From: Marinobacter sp. 2_MG-2023
GTDB taxonomy: Bacteria; Pseudomonadota; Gammaproteobacteria; Pseudomonadales; Oleiphilaceae
Reading direction: 5' to 3'
Length of the DNA: 64,000 bases
Assembly: GCF_030546935.1 (NCBI RefSeq)
Contig: NZ_JAUOPH010000003.1
Coordinates: 124,001 to 188,000, forward strand
Shown here one piece after another: positions 32,652 to 41,874 of this stretch (position 1 is its first letter; each line of letters opens with the position of its first letter). The notes beneath the pieces are model-generated. The model did no database searches and was not told the DNA's origin. It worked only from the letters and a program-made list of their open reading frames with translations. A program made the translations under genes and the position numbers.

Positions 32652-34319
32652 ATGGATACAACAACCAAACTTCCACTGGACATGGTGTACCACTGGGAGA
32701 GTGCCAAGGCCAACTCTCTGTATATGACCCAGCCTGTTGGCGGGGGCAAAGTAGTGGAGTACACGTGGAGCAGGGCGGTTGATGAAGCCCGGCGCATGGC
32801 GTCTTACCTCAAGTCACTTAATCTCCCGGAAAAAAGCCGGATTGGCCTGATCTCCAAAAACTGCGCTCATTGGATAATGACAGACTGGGCTATCTGGATG
32901 GCGGGCCATATTTCCGTACCGCTATACCCAACGCTGAATGCCGACACCGTCAATTACGTGCTGGGCCATGCAGAATGTGAGGTTCTGTTCGTTGGCAAAC
33001 TGGACGACTGGGATATGATGAAGCCCGGGGTCCCGGAATCTGTGCGCTGTATTTCTTTCCCGCTCAGTCCGCCCAATGATTTTGAAACCTGGGATGATAT
33101 TGTAGCCAGGTTCCAGCCGCTGGAGGAGAAAGTTCACCGCGATGCGGACGATCTGGCGACCATAGTTTATACCTCGGGCAGTACCGGCAGGCCTAAAGGC
33201 GTCATGCTCAGCTTCCGCAATATGGCTTTCGCGGCCGCTGGTGGTATGGAGGTGCTGCAGGTAGGCCCTGATGAGCGCATGTTGTCCTACCTGCCATTGG
33301 CTCATGTATTTGAGCGCACCTTTGTTGAGCTGGCTTCTTTGTACGCCGGCTTTCACCTGTTCTTTGCGGAATCCCTTGATACCTTTGTTGAGGATATGAA
33401 ACGCGCGCAACCAACGCTGTTCCTCTCGGTGCCCAGGCTGTGGGTTAAATTCCAGCAGGGTGTTCTCCAGAAGTTGCCGCCGAAGAAACTTGAGACATTA
33501 CTGAAGATTCCGGTGGTGAGTGGCCTGATCAAGAAAAAGATCCTCAAAGGCCTTGGCCTGGACAAGGTCAAGCTGGCAGGAAGTGGCTCTGCGCCGCTGG
33601 CCAGCGACGTGCTCGACTGGTATCGCAACCTTGGCCTTGAATTGCTTGAAGGCTACGGTATGTCTGAGAACTTCGCCTATTCTCACATTAATAAGCCCGG
33701 GCGTTCCCGTACTGGCTATGTGGGCGAGTGCATGCCTGGGGTGGAAACAAAAATCAGCCCTGAGGGCGAGATCCTGATAAAGAGCCCGGCCACCATGGTG
33801 GGTTATTACAAGGATGAAGAAAAAACCAGGGAAACCTTTACCGACGATGGCTTCCTGAAAACCGGCGACAAAGGCGAAATTGACGAACTGGGTCGCCTCA
33901 AGATCACGGGCCGGATGAAGGAGATTTTCAAGTCCAGCAAGGGTAAGTATATTGCTCCCGCGCCGATTGAGAATCGTTTGATGGCGCATCAGTCCATTGA
34001 GATGGTTTGTGTTTCCGGCGCCAACCAGACTCAGCCTTTTGCTATTATTCAGCTGGCTGAGGGAATTCGCCCGAAAATGGCGGATGAGCACTTCAGGAAG
34101 GAGCTTGAGGAGAGTTTTGCAGAGCTTTTGACCAAGGTAAACAAAACAGTAGACCCTCACGAGCAGCTGGCCTTTGTAACAATAGTCAGTGACGAGTGGA
34201 CGATTGAGAACAGCTTTCTGACGCCGACGATGAAGCTGAAGCGTAACGTGGTGGAAGACGCCTACGAGGACAGGGTGAATGATTGGTATGCGCGGCGCCA
34301 GAAGGTGATCTGGCAGTAA
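32652..34319 (+). CDS. AMP-binding acyl-CoA synthetase (long-chain fatty acid type)
   Basis: 555 residues. It activates fatty acids with ATP and CoA via an acyl-adenylate. Signature P-loop 'IVYTSGSTGRPKGVMLS' (about 175-191), 'LLEGYGMSENFAYS' (about 331-344), 'GFLKTGDKGEIDELGRLKI' (about 405-423) and 'KGKYIAPAPIENRL' near the C-terminus. Mid-length, cytoplasmic/peripheral; shorter than eukaryotic-like LC-FACS. It is single, followed by a hairpin terminator, and next to a thioesterase gene. Confidence 0.92.
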   Translation: MDTTTKLPLDMVYHWESAKANSLYMTQPVGGGKVVEYTWSRAVDEARRMASYLKSLNLPEKSRIGLISKNCAHWIMTDWAIWMAGHISVPLYPTLNADTVNYVLGHAECEVLFVGKLDDWDMMKPGVPESVRCISFPLSPPNDFETWDDIVARFQPLEEKVHRDADDLATIVYTSGSTGRPKGVMLSFRNMAFAAAGGMEVLQVGPDERMLSYLPLAHVFERTFVELASLYAGFHLFFAESLDTFVEDMKRAQPTLFLSVPRLWVKFQQGVLQKLPPKKLETLLKIPVVSGLIKKKILKGLGLDKVKLAGSGSAPLASDVLDWYRNLGLELLEGYGMSENFAYSHINKPGRSRTGYVGECMPGVETKISPEGEILIKSPATMVGYYKDEEKTRETFTDDGFLKTGDKGEIDELGRLKITGRMKEIFKSSKGKYIAPAPIENRLMAHQSIEMVCVSGANQTQPFAIIQLAEGIRPKMADEHFRKELEESFAELLTKVNKTVDPHEQLAFVTIVSDEWTIENSFLTPTMKLKRNVVEDAYEDRVNDWYARRQKVIWQ

Positions 34320-34348
34320 GGTATAGTCTGATCCTCGTATTTATGACC

Positions 34349-34369
34349 AGGCCCGGCTTCGCCGGGCTT
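34349..34369 (+). terminator. Hairpin after acyl-CoA synthetase gene
   Basis: AAGCCCGGCGAAGCCGGGCCT-type perfect stem around a TTCG loop (AGGCCCGGC/GCCGGGCTT). The following T-rich tract is weak. Confidence 0.7.
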
Positions 34370-34449
34370 GGTTCGTTTCAGAACCGACGTTAGTCGCATT
34401 GGGGAAAGCGGGTGGCGCGCCTAAAATTAATGGATATCAGGAGGAGTTT

Positions 34450-34935
34450 ATGACTCAGCTTTCGGCATTTCAAAGGCGCATTCATGAGGAAATTCCCCTT
34501 TCTCGCGCGCTGGGAATTGAATTGCACTCGTGGGACGGCAGCGCCCTGTTGTTAAGTGCACCGCTTGCGCCCAATCTCAATCATCAAGGTACTGGCTTTG
34601 GCGGAAGCGTCTATTCGGTTGCGGTAACGGCTGCCTGGGGTGTCACCGAGCTTGCACTTGGCGATCTTGGGTTGAGAGGCAAGGTCGTCGTTCAGACAGG
34701 TAGTATCGACTATCTTGATCCCGTGAATTCGGATTTTTACGCGATTTGCCGCCTGCCGGGGGATGAGATTCCCGAACGCTTCAGAAAGAGTCTTGCCAGG
34801 CACGGTAAGGGACGGCTGGATTTGACCACCGAGGTGTTCTGTGGAACGCCCAACACCATGCCGCAAGGCGATCCGGTTGCTGTGTTTCAGGGCCGGTTTG
34901 TAGTGCAGGACGCCCGCTCAAGGATGATGCCTTAG
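34450..34935 (+). CDS. YiiD-type thioesterase domain protein
   Basis: 161 residues from ATG 34450, preceded by AGGAGGAG. Hot-dog fold of the YiiD C-terminal (putative thioesterase) group: 'IPLSRALGIEL' start, 'APLAPNLNHQGTGFGGSVYS' (about 38-57, the active-site helix start), 'VVVQTGSIDYLDPV' and 'AVFQGRFVVQ' at the end. The stand-alone domain lacks the N-terminal acetyltransferase present in E. coli YiiD. Substrate unknown; an acyl-CoA is likely. Confidence 0.85.
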   Translation: MTQLSAFQRRIHEEIPLSRALGIELHSWDGSALLLSAPLAPNLNHQGTGFGGSVYSVAVTAAWGVTELALGDLGLRGKVVVQTGSIDYLDPVNSDFYAICRLPGDEIPERFRKSLARHGKGRLDLTTEVFCGTPNTMPQGDPVAVFQGRFVVQDARSRMMP

Positions 34936-34949
34936 TTTTGTGGGGTCTG

Positions 34950-36638
34950 TCAGGCCATAGAGCGGGTGTTGGATATGGAACGGCTCATCAGAATGATCGG
35001 TATGATTCCCGCCAACACGATAATGAGCGCTGGCAGAGCGCTGTGATACAGGCGCTCGTCTGAGGCAAACTGGTACACGTAGGTAGCCAGGGTCTCAAAG
35101 TTGAAAGGCCGAAGGATGAGCGTGGCCGGCAACTCTTTCATGCAATCCACGAAAACCACCAGCGCGGCAGTAATCAGTGTTCCACGAAGCATGGGCAGGT
35201 GCACCTTCACGAGTGTCTTGCCCGGGCTGTTGCCCAGTGAGCGGGATGCCATATCCATGCTTGGGGTAACTTTCTGCAGCGCGCTCTCCACACTTCCGGC
35301 AGACACGGCCAGGAACCTCACTGTGTAGGCAAATACAATGGCGAAAGCCGAGCCGCTGAGCAGCAGGCCGGTGCTGACGCCAAAGAAATCTCGCATCAGG
35401 TTGTCCAGCCAGTTATCAAACCCTGCCAGGGGCACAATAACACCAACTGCAAGCACGGCGCCTGGCATGGCGTAACCCAGACTTGAGAGGCGCATGAGCA
35501 CCTGCATGCCGCGAGTGTTGTGCAACCTGCGGCTGTACGCGAGGGTGATGCCGATCAATAGAGTGGTCAGAGCCGCAGTGCCTGAGAGGAACAGGCTGTT
35601 AAGGGTGTTGTGCAGAAATGCAGGGTTCCAGCTCTCGTCAAAATATTCCCAGGCATAAACGCCCAGTGTGACGCCGGGGATAACGAAACCGAATACTACC
35701 GGTACCGCGCAAACGGCAACGCAAATCAGTTGGCGTGGGAAGGACATGGTAAAGCGGCGGATCGGATCCCGGTTGTCTCTGGCGGCGAATTGCTGCTGGC
35801 GCTGTCGGGAGTAACGCTCCAGTGTAACCAGAATAACAACAAATATGAGCATGGTTGTGGCTATCTGAGCCGCACCGCCGAGATTGCCGAGATTCATCCA
35901 GGTATCGAACAGGCCGGCGGTAAGGGTTTGGACGGCAAAAAAGTCGACCGTGCCAAAGTCATTCAGGGTTTCCATCAGCGCCAGCGAGAGACCAACGGCA
36001 ACGGCCGGGCGGGCAATGGGCAGAACCACTTTGAAAAAGGTGCTGAGTGCTGAATGGCCAAGGCTGCGGCTGACGGCAAACAGGGAAGGTGACTGGTCCA
36101 GGAATGCGGCGCGAGCGAGAAGATATACATAAGGATAGAGTACAAGGCCAAGCATCAGCGTGGCGCCTTCCAGGCTACGGATCTCGGGGAACCAGTATTC
36201 GGAAGCGTTGGCCCAGCCAAACCAGTCTCTAAGAGCGCCCTGGACCGGGCCTGCGTAATCCAGAAGGCTGGTGTACACATAGGCAATTACGTACGCCGGC
36301 ACAGCAAAAGGCAGCAGCATGGCCCACTCAAAGAACTTGCGCCCGGGGAACTCACACATGGTGACGGCCCAGGCTGAAGACAGGCCGATGGCCAGAGTAA
36401 TAATGCCGACACCGATCATCAGCTTGATGGTGGTGACCAGGTAACGGGGCAAGGTGGTATCTATCAGGTGTGGCCAGATGTTTTCTTCAGGAAAAAAGGC
36501 CAGAACAATAACGGACAGGACGGGTAGCGCGACTATGGCTGTCGTGAGTAGTGCGCTGATCATCCAGCGGCGGGAGGTACGCTTTGCCAGCAGGGGCGGG
36601 GTAAGCCCGGGGTTAACGCTGGTCGCAGCCTCGCTCAT
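34950..36638 (-). CDS. Iron(III) ABC transporter permease (FbpB type)
   Basis: 562 residues with about twelve membrane helices, a fused two-domain permease as in Fbp/Sfu systems. Two EAA-type loops are visible: 'SRSLGHSALSTFFKVVLPIA' (about 198-217) and 'SRSLGNSPGKTLVKVHLPML' (about 465-484). It follows the binding-protein gene on the same strand. No ATP-binding subunit gene is adjacent, so the ATPase is presumably encoded elsewhere. Confidence 0.92.
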   Translation of the reverse strand: MSEAATSVNPGLTPPLLAKRTSRRWMISALLTTAIVALPVLSVIVLAFFPEENIWPHLIDTTLPRYLVTTIKLMIGVGIITLAIGLSSAWAVTMCEFPGRKFFEWAMLLPFAVPAYVIAYVYTSLLDYAGPVQGALRDWFGWANASEYWFPEIRSLEGATLMLGLVLYPYVYLLARAAFLDQSPSLFAVSRSLGHSALSTFFKVVLPIARPAVAVGLSLALMETLNDFGTVDFFAVQTLTAGLFDTWMNLGNLGGAAQIATTMLIFVVILVTLERYSRQRQQQFAARDNRDPIRRFTMSFPRQLICVAVCAVPVVFGFVIPGVTLGVYAWEYFDESWNPAFLHNTLNSLFLSGTAALTTLLIGITLAYSRRLHNTRGMQVLMRLSSLGYAMPGAVLAVGVIVPLAGFDNWLDNLMRDFFGVSTGLLLSGSAFAIVFAYTVRFLAVSAGSVESALQKVTPSMDMASRSLGNSPGKTLVKVHLPMLRGTLITAALVVFVDCMKELPATLILRPFNFETLATYVYQFASDERLYHSALPALIIVLAGIIPIILMSRSISNTRSMA

Positions 36639-36762
36639 GTGGATCCTGTTATTGAGTTAAAGGGGGGACGATTGTAGTCAGCTCAATTAGCCGCTGCAAT
36701 GACCGGAATCAGTAACGAGGTTGATTGGCTAAAAGTTTAGTGGGTTGATTAAAGGTGAATAA

Positions 36763-36783
36763 GAGGGCGGCCAAGCCGCCCTC
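36763..36783 (-). terminator. Hairpin after iron binding-protein gene
   Basis: GAGGGCGGC and GCCGCCCTC form a 9 bp stem with a 3 base loop, 11 bp after the gene end. T content downstream is modest, so read-through into the permease gene is likely. Confidence 0.7.
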
Positions 36784-36793
36784 GCTCAGGCAT

Positions 36794-37810
36794 TTATTCG
36801 CCGTCGTAGTCTACACGGTCAACCAGTTTGACTGCTGCGTTGCGGTTTTCTGCAATAACCTGCAGTGACAAGCTGTCTGGGTGGACCTCACCCCACTCTG
36901 CAACCAGCCCTGTGGGCGTTACGTTCGGGTTTGCAGGGTATTCAGTATTCGCTGTGGCGTAGATGTTCTGTGCTTCCGGAGACGACAGAAACTCCATCAA
37001 CTTGATGGCGTTGTCTTTGTTTGGAGCACTTTTGGTCAGCGAGATGCCACTGATGTTGATGTGAGTGCCGCGGCCATCAGCGTTCGGGAATACCAGGCGG
37101 ACGGCTTCAGCTGCGGGGCGCTGGCTATCATCTTTCAGCATGTTGCCGTAGTAGTAGCTGTTGCCGATGGATACATCGCACACGCCTTCAGCAATCGCCT
37201 TGATCTGGTCGCGGTCGCCGCCTTGTGGCTTGCGAGCCAGGTTGTCTTTGACACCTTGCAGCCATTCTTCAGTTTCAGCTTCACCATGATGCGCAATCAT
37301 GGAAGAGATAAGGGCAATGTTATACGGGTGCTTGCCGCTGCGGGTACAGATGCGGTTATCCCACTTGTCGTCAGCCAGTTGCTCGTAAGTGGTGATTTCA
37401 CCCTCTTCGACGCGCTCTTTAGAGGTGTAGATGATACGCGCACGGGTTGTCAGGCCGAACCATTTGCCTTCTGGATGGCGCAGGTTTTCCGGAACGTTTT
37501 CCTCAAGTACATCGTTATCCAGGGTCTGGACAAGATCGCGTTCAACCAGGTCGTTAAGCCGTGAGATGTCGGTGGTCATTACGATATCAGCCGGGCTGTT
37601 GCGGCCTTCGCGTTCCAGTCGCTCAGCCAGGCCCTGCTTGGCAAACACGACGTTGCTCTTGATGCCGGTTTCTTTTTCAAACGCATTCAACAGTGGCTCA
37701 AGAAGGTATGCCTGACGGTAGGAGTAGATGTTAACGTCGCCGTCTGCAGAGGCTGTGAGGGGCAGAGCGGTAAGGGCGATTGCTGCGGTTGCAGCCAGTT
37801 TCATGCGCAT
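36794..37810 (-). CDS. Fe(III) ABC substrate-binding protein (FbpA/FutA family)
   Basis: 338 residues from the ATG at 37810 (GGATGG upstream); a start 12 codons earlier is possible. Signal peptide 'KLAATAAIALTALPLTASA'. The mature protein begins 'DGDVNIYSYRQAYLLEPLL' and has 'KSNVVFAKQGLAERL', 'GDRDQIKAIAEGVCDVSIGN' and the paired Tyr 'NSYYYGNML' that coordinate ferric iron in this family. Periplasmic. A Fur-like sequence lies about 75 bp upstream, which fits iron-dependent repression. Confidence 0.93.
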   Translation of the reverse strand: MRMKLAATAAIALTALPLTASADGDVNIYSYRQAYLLEPLLNAFEKETGIKSNVVFAKQGLAERLEREGRNSPADIVMTTDISRLNDLVERDLVQTLDNDVLEENVPENLRHPEGKWFGLTTRARIIYTSKERVEEGEITTYEQLADDKWDNRICTRSGKHPYNIALISSMIAHHGEAETEEWLQGVKDNLARKPQGGDRDQIKAIAEGVCDVSIGNSYYYGNMLKDDSQRPAAEAVRLVFPNADGRGTHINISGISLTKSAPNKDNAIKLMEFLSSPEAQNIYATANTEYPANPNVTPTGLVAEWGEVHPDSLSLQVIAENRNAAVKLVDRVDYDGE

Positions 37811-37882
37811 AGTGCCATCCTTAAATGTTTCGGATCGGGTTTGCACCTGTGAGCGAAATAATCATAGGTGAGTTAAAACGCC

Positions 37883-37896
37883 AACCATTCTCATTT
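37883..37896 (-). promoter_or_regulatory. Fur-box-like site
   Basis: On the minus strand AAATGAGAATGGTT resembles the ATGAGAAT half of gammaproteobacterial Fur boxes, upstream of the iron binding-protein gene. Confidence 0.5.
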
Positions 37897-38038
37897 GTAT
37901 TTCCTGCCAAGTCAATATCACCTAGGAGATACATGCTGTTACCGGCGCTATCCTTTGAAATGCATTATTAAATGGTATGATTCGTAACAACATACAATAA
38001 CCTGCTACGTAACGCAGACACACATTGGAACCTGGCCG

Positions 38039-38317
38039 ATGGCTGTAGATGACCGCAGAGAGCACTTTCGAACAGCGATGAGTGCGAAAGTAAAAGTGAG
38101 TCACGAGCAACAGGGGGAGTTTGTGTTCTCGACCCGGGACATATCGGATGGTGGTGTGTTCGTTGTGGTGGATACAGAACCGTTTGCACCCGAACTGGGG
38201 GACACTGTAAAAGTTCAGGTTCAGGGGTTACCCGTGCCGGCACCGGAGCTGAGCATGGTTGTGGTTCGCAAAACCATCGATGGCTTTGGCTTGCAGTTTG
38301 ATCAGAGTGATAACTGA
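38039..38317 (+). CDS. PilZ domain protein (c-di-GMP binding)
   Basis: 92 residues, a single PilZ domain. Both c-di-GMP signatures are present: R-x3-R as 'RREHFR' (about 6-11) and D-x-S-x2-G as 'RDISDGGVF' (about 32-40). Single-domain PilZ proteins act as c-di-GMP receptors in motility or surface behaviour. It stands near a degenerate HD-GYP gene and, further on, flagellar genes. Confidence 0.92.
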   Translation: MAVDDRREHFRTAMSAKVKVSHEQQGEFVFSTRDISDGGVFVVVDTEPFAPELGDTVKVQVQGLPVPAPELSMVVVRKTIDGFGLQFDQSDN

Positions 38318-38395
38318 CAGGCATTTTTGACACGTTTTCCCAGGGATAATGGGGCTTCCTCAGTGAGATTGTCGTTAAGGATCAACGAGCGACTC

Positions 38396-39007
38396 ATGAT
38401 TGCACTAAAACTCTACCGACCTTTTAAAGGCATTGCCTTCCTGTTCGCTGTTGCCGGGTTGCTCTTTATGCAAGCTGGCTGTGCCACCTACTATTCCCAT
38501 TACGCCATGTTCTCTGCAGAGAACTCCCGGGGCGCGCCCAGAGCAGTCCGTTTGTCCTGGCACACTGCTGAATACCCCTCCTGGTGGTTCCTCGCAGACC
38601 GCGCTACCCCAATTCTCCTTGAAACCCAGTGCAGTGAGCGAGACTGGCATTTGTACGATGACAGCCACGCCGAGGCGGGTACTTGTGCCCAGGGTATTCG
38701 TGCCTGCGGTTTGAGCGGCCATGACCGGCGTGCTCCCGAAGGTGAGGTGGCTGGTTCTGGTGATGTATGCATGGCCGTCAATCCTTCTGATCCACAGGCA
38801 CGCATTGCAGAGCTATCCGGCCAACTCGAACTGTTGGTCTCCTGTGAAACGGTTTCCGATGTTAAGGGTGAAGGTAAGGATGCGATGAATGTGGATTATA
38901 TTCGCGCCTCGGCGGTGCCTTACTCTGTATACAGCCGGAAGACGGTGCGCGGGGCCATGAGCGCCCGTCCTCCAGAATTTGACCGCACGGTCTGCAGTAC
39001 GGATTGA
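38396..39007 (+). CDS. Putative lipoprotein, unknown function
   Basis: 203 residues from ATG 38396; upstream in-frame codons exist and no start has a strong SD. The N-terminus carries a hydrophobic stretch and lipobox 'LLFMQAGC' (Cys about residue 26). The mature part has six or more further Cys ('TQCSERDW', 'GTCAQGIRACG', 'GDVCMAV', 'VSCET', final 'TVCSTD'), suggesting disulfides in the periplasm. No family recognised. Confidence 0.7.
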   Translation: MIALKLYRPFKGIAFLFAVAGLLFMQAGCATYYSHYAMFSAENSRGAPRAVRLSWHTAEYPSWWFLADRATPILLETQCSERDWHLYDDSHAEAGTCAQGIRACGLSGHDRRAPEGEVAGSGDVCMAVNPSDPQARIAELSGQLELLVSCETVSDVKGEGKDAMNVDYIRASAVPYSVYSRKTVRGAMSARPPEFDRTVCSTD

Positions 39008-39192
39008 TAAGAGTGATGCTGTTCGTGGTGGCCCTGTGATATCTGTCACATTGCTACAAATTGTTTCGGGCTGAAGATTATCGTTACCGACTGTGTTGTT
39101 GCGGTTACGCTGAAACATCAAAATGTAATGGACTATTCCGCTGATCCGTATAAAAATAGTACTCATCGAAATTGCGCATTCAGGAGCGAAGC

Positions 39193-40503
39193 GTGGGCGT
39201 CTGTCAGAGAAAAATTGCGGTACATGATCTTGAGGTTGGCATGTTTGTGTCCGATCTTGATCGCCCGTGGCATCAGACACCCTTTCCCATTCAGGGTTTT
39301 CACATCCGTTCCCAGGATGATATCCGCGCACTGGTCTCCCATTGTAAGTGGGTTGCTATAGACGTCGCTGAAACCCGGGACTCCGTAGAGCTCACCAAAA
39401 TTGTACGCCCTGCCTTTGGTACCAAAGGCCGACGCAGGGGAGAGGGGCGAGAAGAGCTAAACCTCCCCCCGCTGAGCATACGAGAGCCTGTAACTTACCG
39501 GACCGTGACCACGCTGAAGCGGGAAATGAAAGCGTCGAATGGTTTGCTGGAAGACGCTGGTGTTGCGCTTGATGGCCTTTATCAGGCCTTTGCTACTGAC
39601 GGCATCAAAGACCTGCGGCCGGTTGCTGCGGTTATCAGCAAAATGGTGAGTAGCGTAGTTCGGCAGCCAGACGCGTTACTGTGGCTGAGCCGCATCCGGC
39701 AGCATGATGATCATGTATATCGACATGCTCTGAATACGTCGGTGTGGGCGCTCGTATGCGGGCGCCAGCTGGGGTTGAATGAAGGTTTGCTGAATCATCT
39801 TGGCCTGGGCTGTTTGTTGTCCCAGGTTGGTAAAACCAGGTTGCCTGCTGAGTTACTTAGCCGAGAAGGGCAGCTGGTTCCAGAAGAGTATGCGCTCTAC
39901 CGTACCTACGTTGAGAAAGGTATGGCCATGCTCGAAGACAGCGGCCTTTCACGCGCGGTACTGAGCGTGGTGCAGGGGCATCGTGAGCGACATAACGGCT
40001 CGGGCTTTCCTGAAGGCGTGCGTGGAGACAGGATCCCTCTGCTGGCGAAAATAGCCGGGCTTGCTGAGTTCTTCGAATCTCTTATCGAACCGAGGGAGAG
40101 CTTTGCTGAGCCTATGACGCCGGCGAAGGCTGTGACTCTGCTCTACGATATGAGGAATATTGAGTTTCAGGGTGATCTGGTCGAGAGCTTTATTCAGGCG
40201 ATCGGGATTTACCCGACGGGTAGCCTGGTTGAACTGACAGATGGCCAGCGCGGTATTGTGGTTTCTCCCTCGGCCAAGCGCAGGTTGTGGCCGCGCGTCA
40301 TGGTGATGACTGACCGTTACCATGCGCCCTTGAAAGCCGCCAAGGTTGTTGACCTGGCAAAGTATAATGAAAGCCGGGCGGCAGCAGAAATTCTGGCCAT
40401 CAAAGAATGCCTTGCTCACGGAACCGATGGCCTGGATCCTGCCGGTTACGATGTGGCCAGCAGCGAGTCGCGTTGGAGCCTTTCCCGGCTGATCAGTCGG
40501 TAA
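39193..40503 (+). CDS. HD-GYP-like protein with DUF3391, degenerate active site
   Basis: 436 residues from GTG 39193 (AGGAGCGAAGC upstream, better than the TTG at 39172). The N-terminal DUF3391 region (about 5-60) has 'VHDLEVGMFVSDLDRPW'. The HD-GYP fold follows (about 165-330). The canonical LLHDIGK motif reads 'LLSQVGK', so the catalytic His-Asp is lost. The GYP motif reads 'HNGSGFPEG' within 'HRERHNGSGFPEG'. It may be a c-di-GMP sensor or regulatory partner rather than a phosphodiesterase. Its last codons overlap the convergent lipoprotein gene. Confidence 0.88.
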   Translation: MGVCQRKIAVHDLEVGMFVSDLDRPWHQTPFPIQGFHIRSQDDIRALVSHCKWVAIDVAETRDSVELTKIVRPAFGTKGRRRGEGREELNLPPLSIREPVTYRTVTTLKREMKASNGLLEDAGVALDGLYQAFATDGIKDLRPVAAVISKMVSSVVRQPDALLWLSRIRQHDDHVYRHALNTSVWALVCGRQLGLNEGLLNHLGLGCLLSQVGKTRLPAELLSREGQLVPEEYALYRTYVEKGMAMLEDSGLSRAVLSVVQGHRERHNGSGFPEGVRGDRIPLLAKIAGLAEFFESLIEPRESFAEPMTPAKAVTLLYDMRNIEFQGDLVESFIQAIGIYPTGSLVELTDGQRGIVVSPSAKRRLWPRVMVMTDRYHAPLKAAKVVDLAKYNESRAAAEILAIKECLAHGTDGLDPAGYDVASSESRWSLSRLISR

Positions 40504-41641
40504 TAACAACCCTGAGGCTTTTGCGCACCCATCGATAAGTATCTTCTGGCAAAAAGCTTGTAACGATTTCGGACTCGCCGTCGGTGGGTCCTGACACGTA
40601 ATACTCCACTGTTGCTGTTTGCCAGCTGAAGGAATGCAAGACTACATCTTGCGGGCGGGTGGTAATGGCTTCCAGGTTCGCAAGATCAAGGCCCCCGCGT
40701 ATACGCCGTATTTTCACCTGTTTTATGCTCGTGTCGCTGTCTGGATGCCTGGCTATATGGTTATCCAGGTAAAAGCGGTTTCCAATAGTGGTTGAGATGG
40801 CGTTCAACTCCCGCGTGAGATAGAGCCGGGCATCTTCAGCGTCAACCTCATCCATTGAGCGGACAGCTTCAAGAATTCTCTGCCTTCTGGCGCTCAGATC
40901 CTGCTTGTAGTCAACGTCTGGGGCCCAGTCGTCTTCATCTTCGGGGCGTTCCGGCGCGTTGTTGATTTCCTCTTCCGTGGGTGGCTGCTCGCACAGCTCA
41001 TCGCCTTCAGGATAGAAACAGATGGCGGCAAGTAGCTGGTTTGCAGGCGACGGCTGATTACCGGTTGCGTTGAATTCCGCTTCGCTGACAGTAAAGTCGA
41101 TCGGGCTTGTGAGGTTGGGCAGCGCTGCATTCAGTTGTTGGATAACGCGATCCCGGATCTCTATGCCTTCATTCTCCCGTAGGTTATCCGTCCAGTTCAG
41201 TGCTATGAGAAAGCGGGTGAGGTTCGTTAGAGGTATGCGGGTAATGAGTTGTTGTTCGGTAATGGTGTGAGTGCTGAGGCCTTCGTCGTCTACAGATGGG
41301 ACCTCAAGCTGTGTTCTGATTTCCGGAATGAACTCCAGTGGCGTTACCCACTCCTGAGCAGGTACACCTTCCGCAATAAGCAGATTGCCGACCTGGAGGC
41401 TGAGTGTTTCTCCCGGGTAGTAAAGGAACTGCCCGTTGGCATCTGTTCTGCCGGTCTGACTGGCGGTTTGATAGGACATTCCGCTGATTCCCAGGGCATT
41501 GATTCTCCCCGTGCTCGTATCACTGCTCGTGCCGCCACTGTCACCGCTAAAGCATCCGGAAAGAAGTGGACTGATAAATAGTGTGATCAGAAACGCACGG
41601 GGCAGAGTCAGTAATGGGGGAGTGAGGTGAGCGACAGCCAT
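40493..41641 (-). CDS. Putative lipoprotein, unknown function
   Basis: 382 residues from the ATG at 41641; longer starts lack a plausible signal. It has a hydrophobic N-terminus with lipobox 'LFISPLLSGC' and then a Gly/Ser/Thr linker. The first third resembles the 'TDANGQFLYYPGETLSLQVG' pattern of periplasmic/surface lipoproteins with carboxypeptidase-like repeats. An acidic segment ('PERPEDEDDWAPDVD') lies at about 235-250. No enzymatic motif seen. It is convergent with, and overlaps by 11 bp, the HD-GYP gene. Confidence 0.72.
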   Translation of the reverse strand: MAVAHLTPPLLTLPRAFLITLFISPLLSGCFSGDSGGTSSDTSTGRINALGISGMSYQTASQTGRTDANGQFLYYPGETLSLQVGNLLIAEGVPAQEWVTPLEFIPEIRTQLEVPSVDDEGLSTHTITEQQLITRIPLTNLTRFLIALNWTDNLRENEGIEIRDRVIQQLNAALPNLTSPIDFTVSEAEFNATGNQPSPANQLLAAICFYPEGDELCEQPPTEEEINNAPERPEDEDDWAPDVDYKQDLSARRQRILEAVRSMDEVDAEDARLYLTRELNAISTTIGNRFYLDNHIARHPDSDTSIKQVKIRRIRGGLDLANLEAITTRPQDVVLHSFSWQTATVEYYVSGPTDGESEIVTSFLPEDTYRWVRKSLRVVITD

Positions 41642-41737
41642 GTTTCGTCTTGCATTCCCTGAGTTCGGGCCGGACCAGCGGAACGGTTGTGGACGGCCGA
41701 TTGTAAATTGTTGTAACCGCATTATAGGGAGCCATCC

Positions 41738-41839
41738 ATGGCTATATCGGGATATCTGTCGCAGTTTGTGTATTTCGCGGCGCTGGTGCTGATGGGCGTC
41801 AGCCTTGAAAAAGTCGGGCGTGCCTCAATGAATGAGTGA
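41738..41839 (+). CDS. Possible small membrane protein (33 residues)
   Basis: ATG with AGGGAGCC six bases upstream encodes one hydrophobic helix ('LSQFVYFAALVLMGVSL') and a charged tail. It lies just before the YadG-like ATPase gene on the same strand. It may be a leader or small protein. Coding status is uncertain because it is so short. Confidence 0.4.
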   Translation: MAISGYLSQFVYFAALVLMGVSLEKVGRASMNE

Positions 41840-41874
41840 TTCTTCAACACTGCTTATTTGAACCGGAACCTGTT

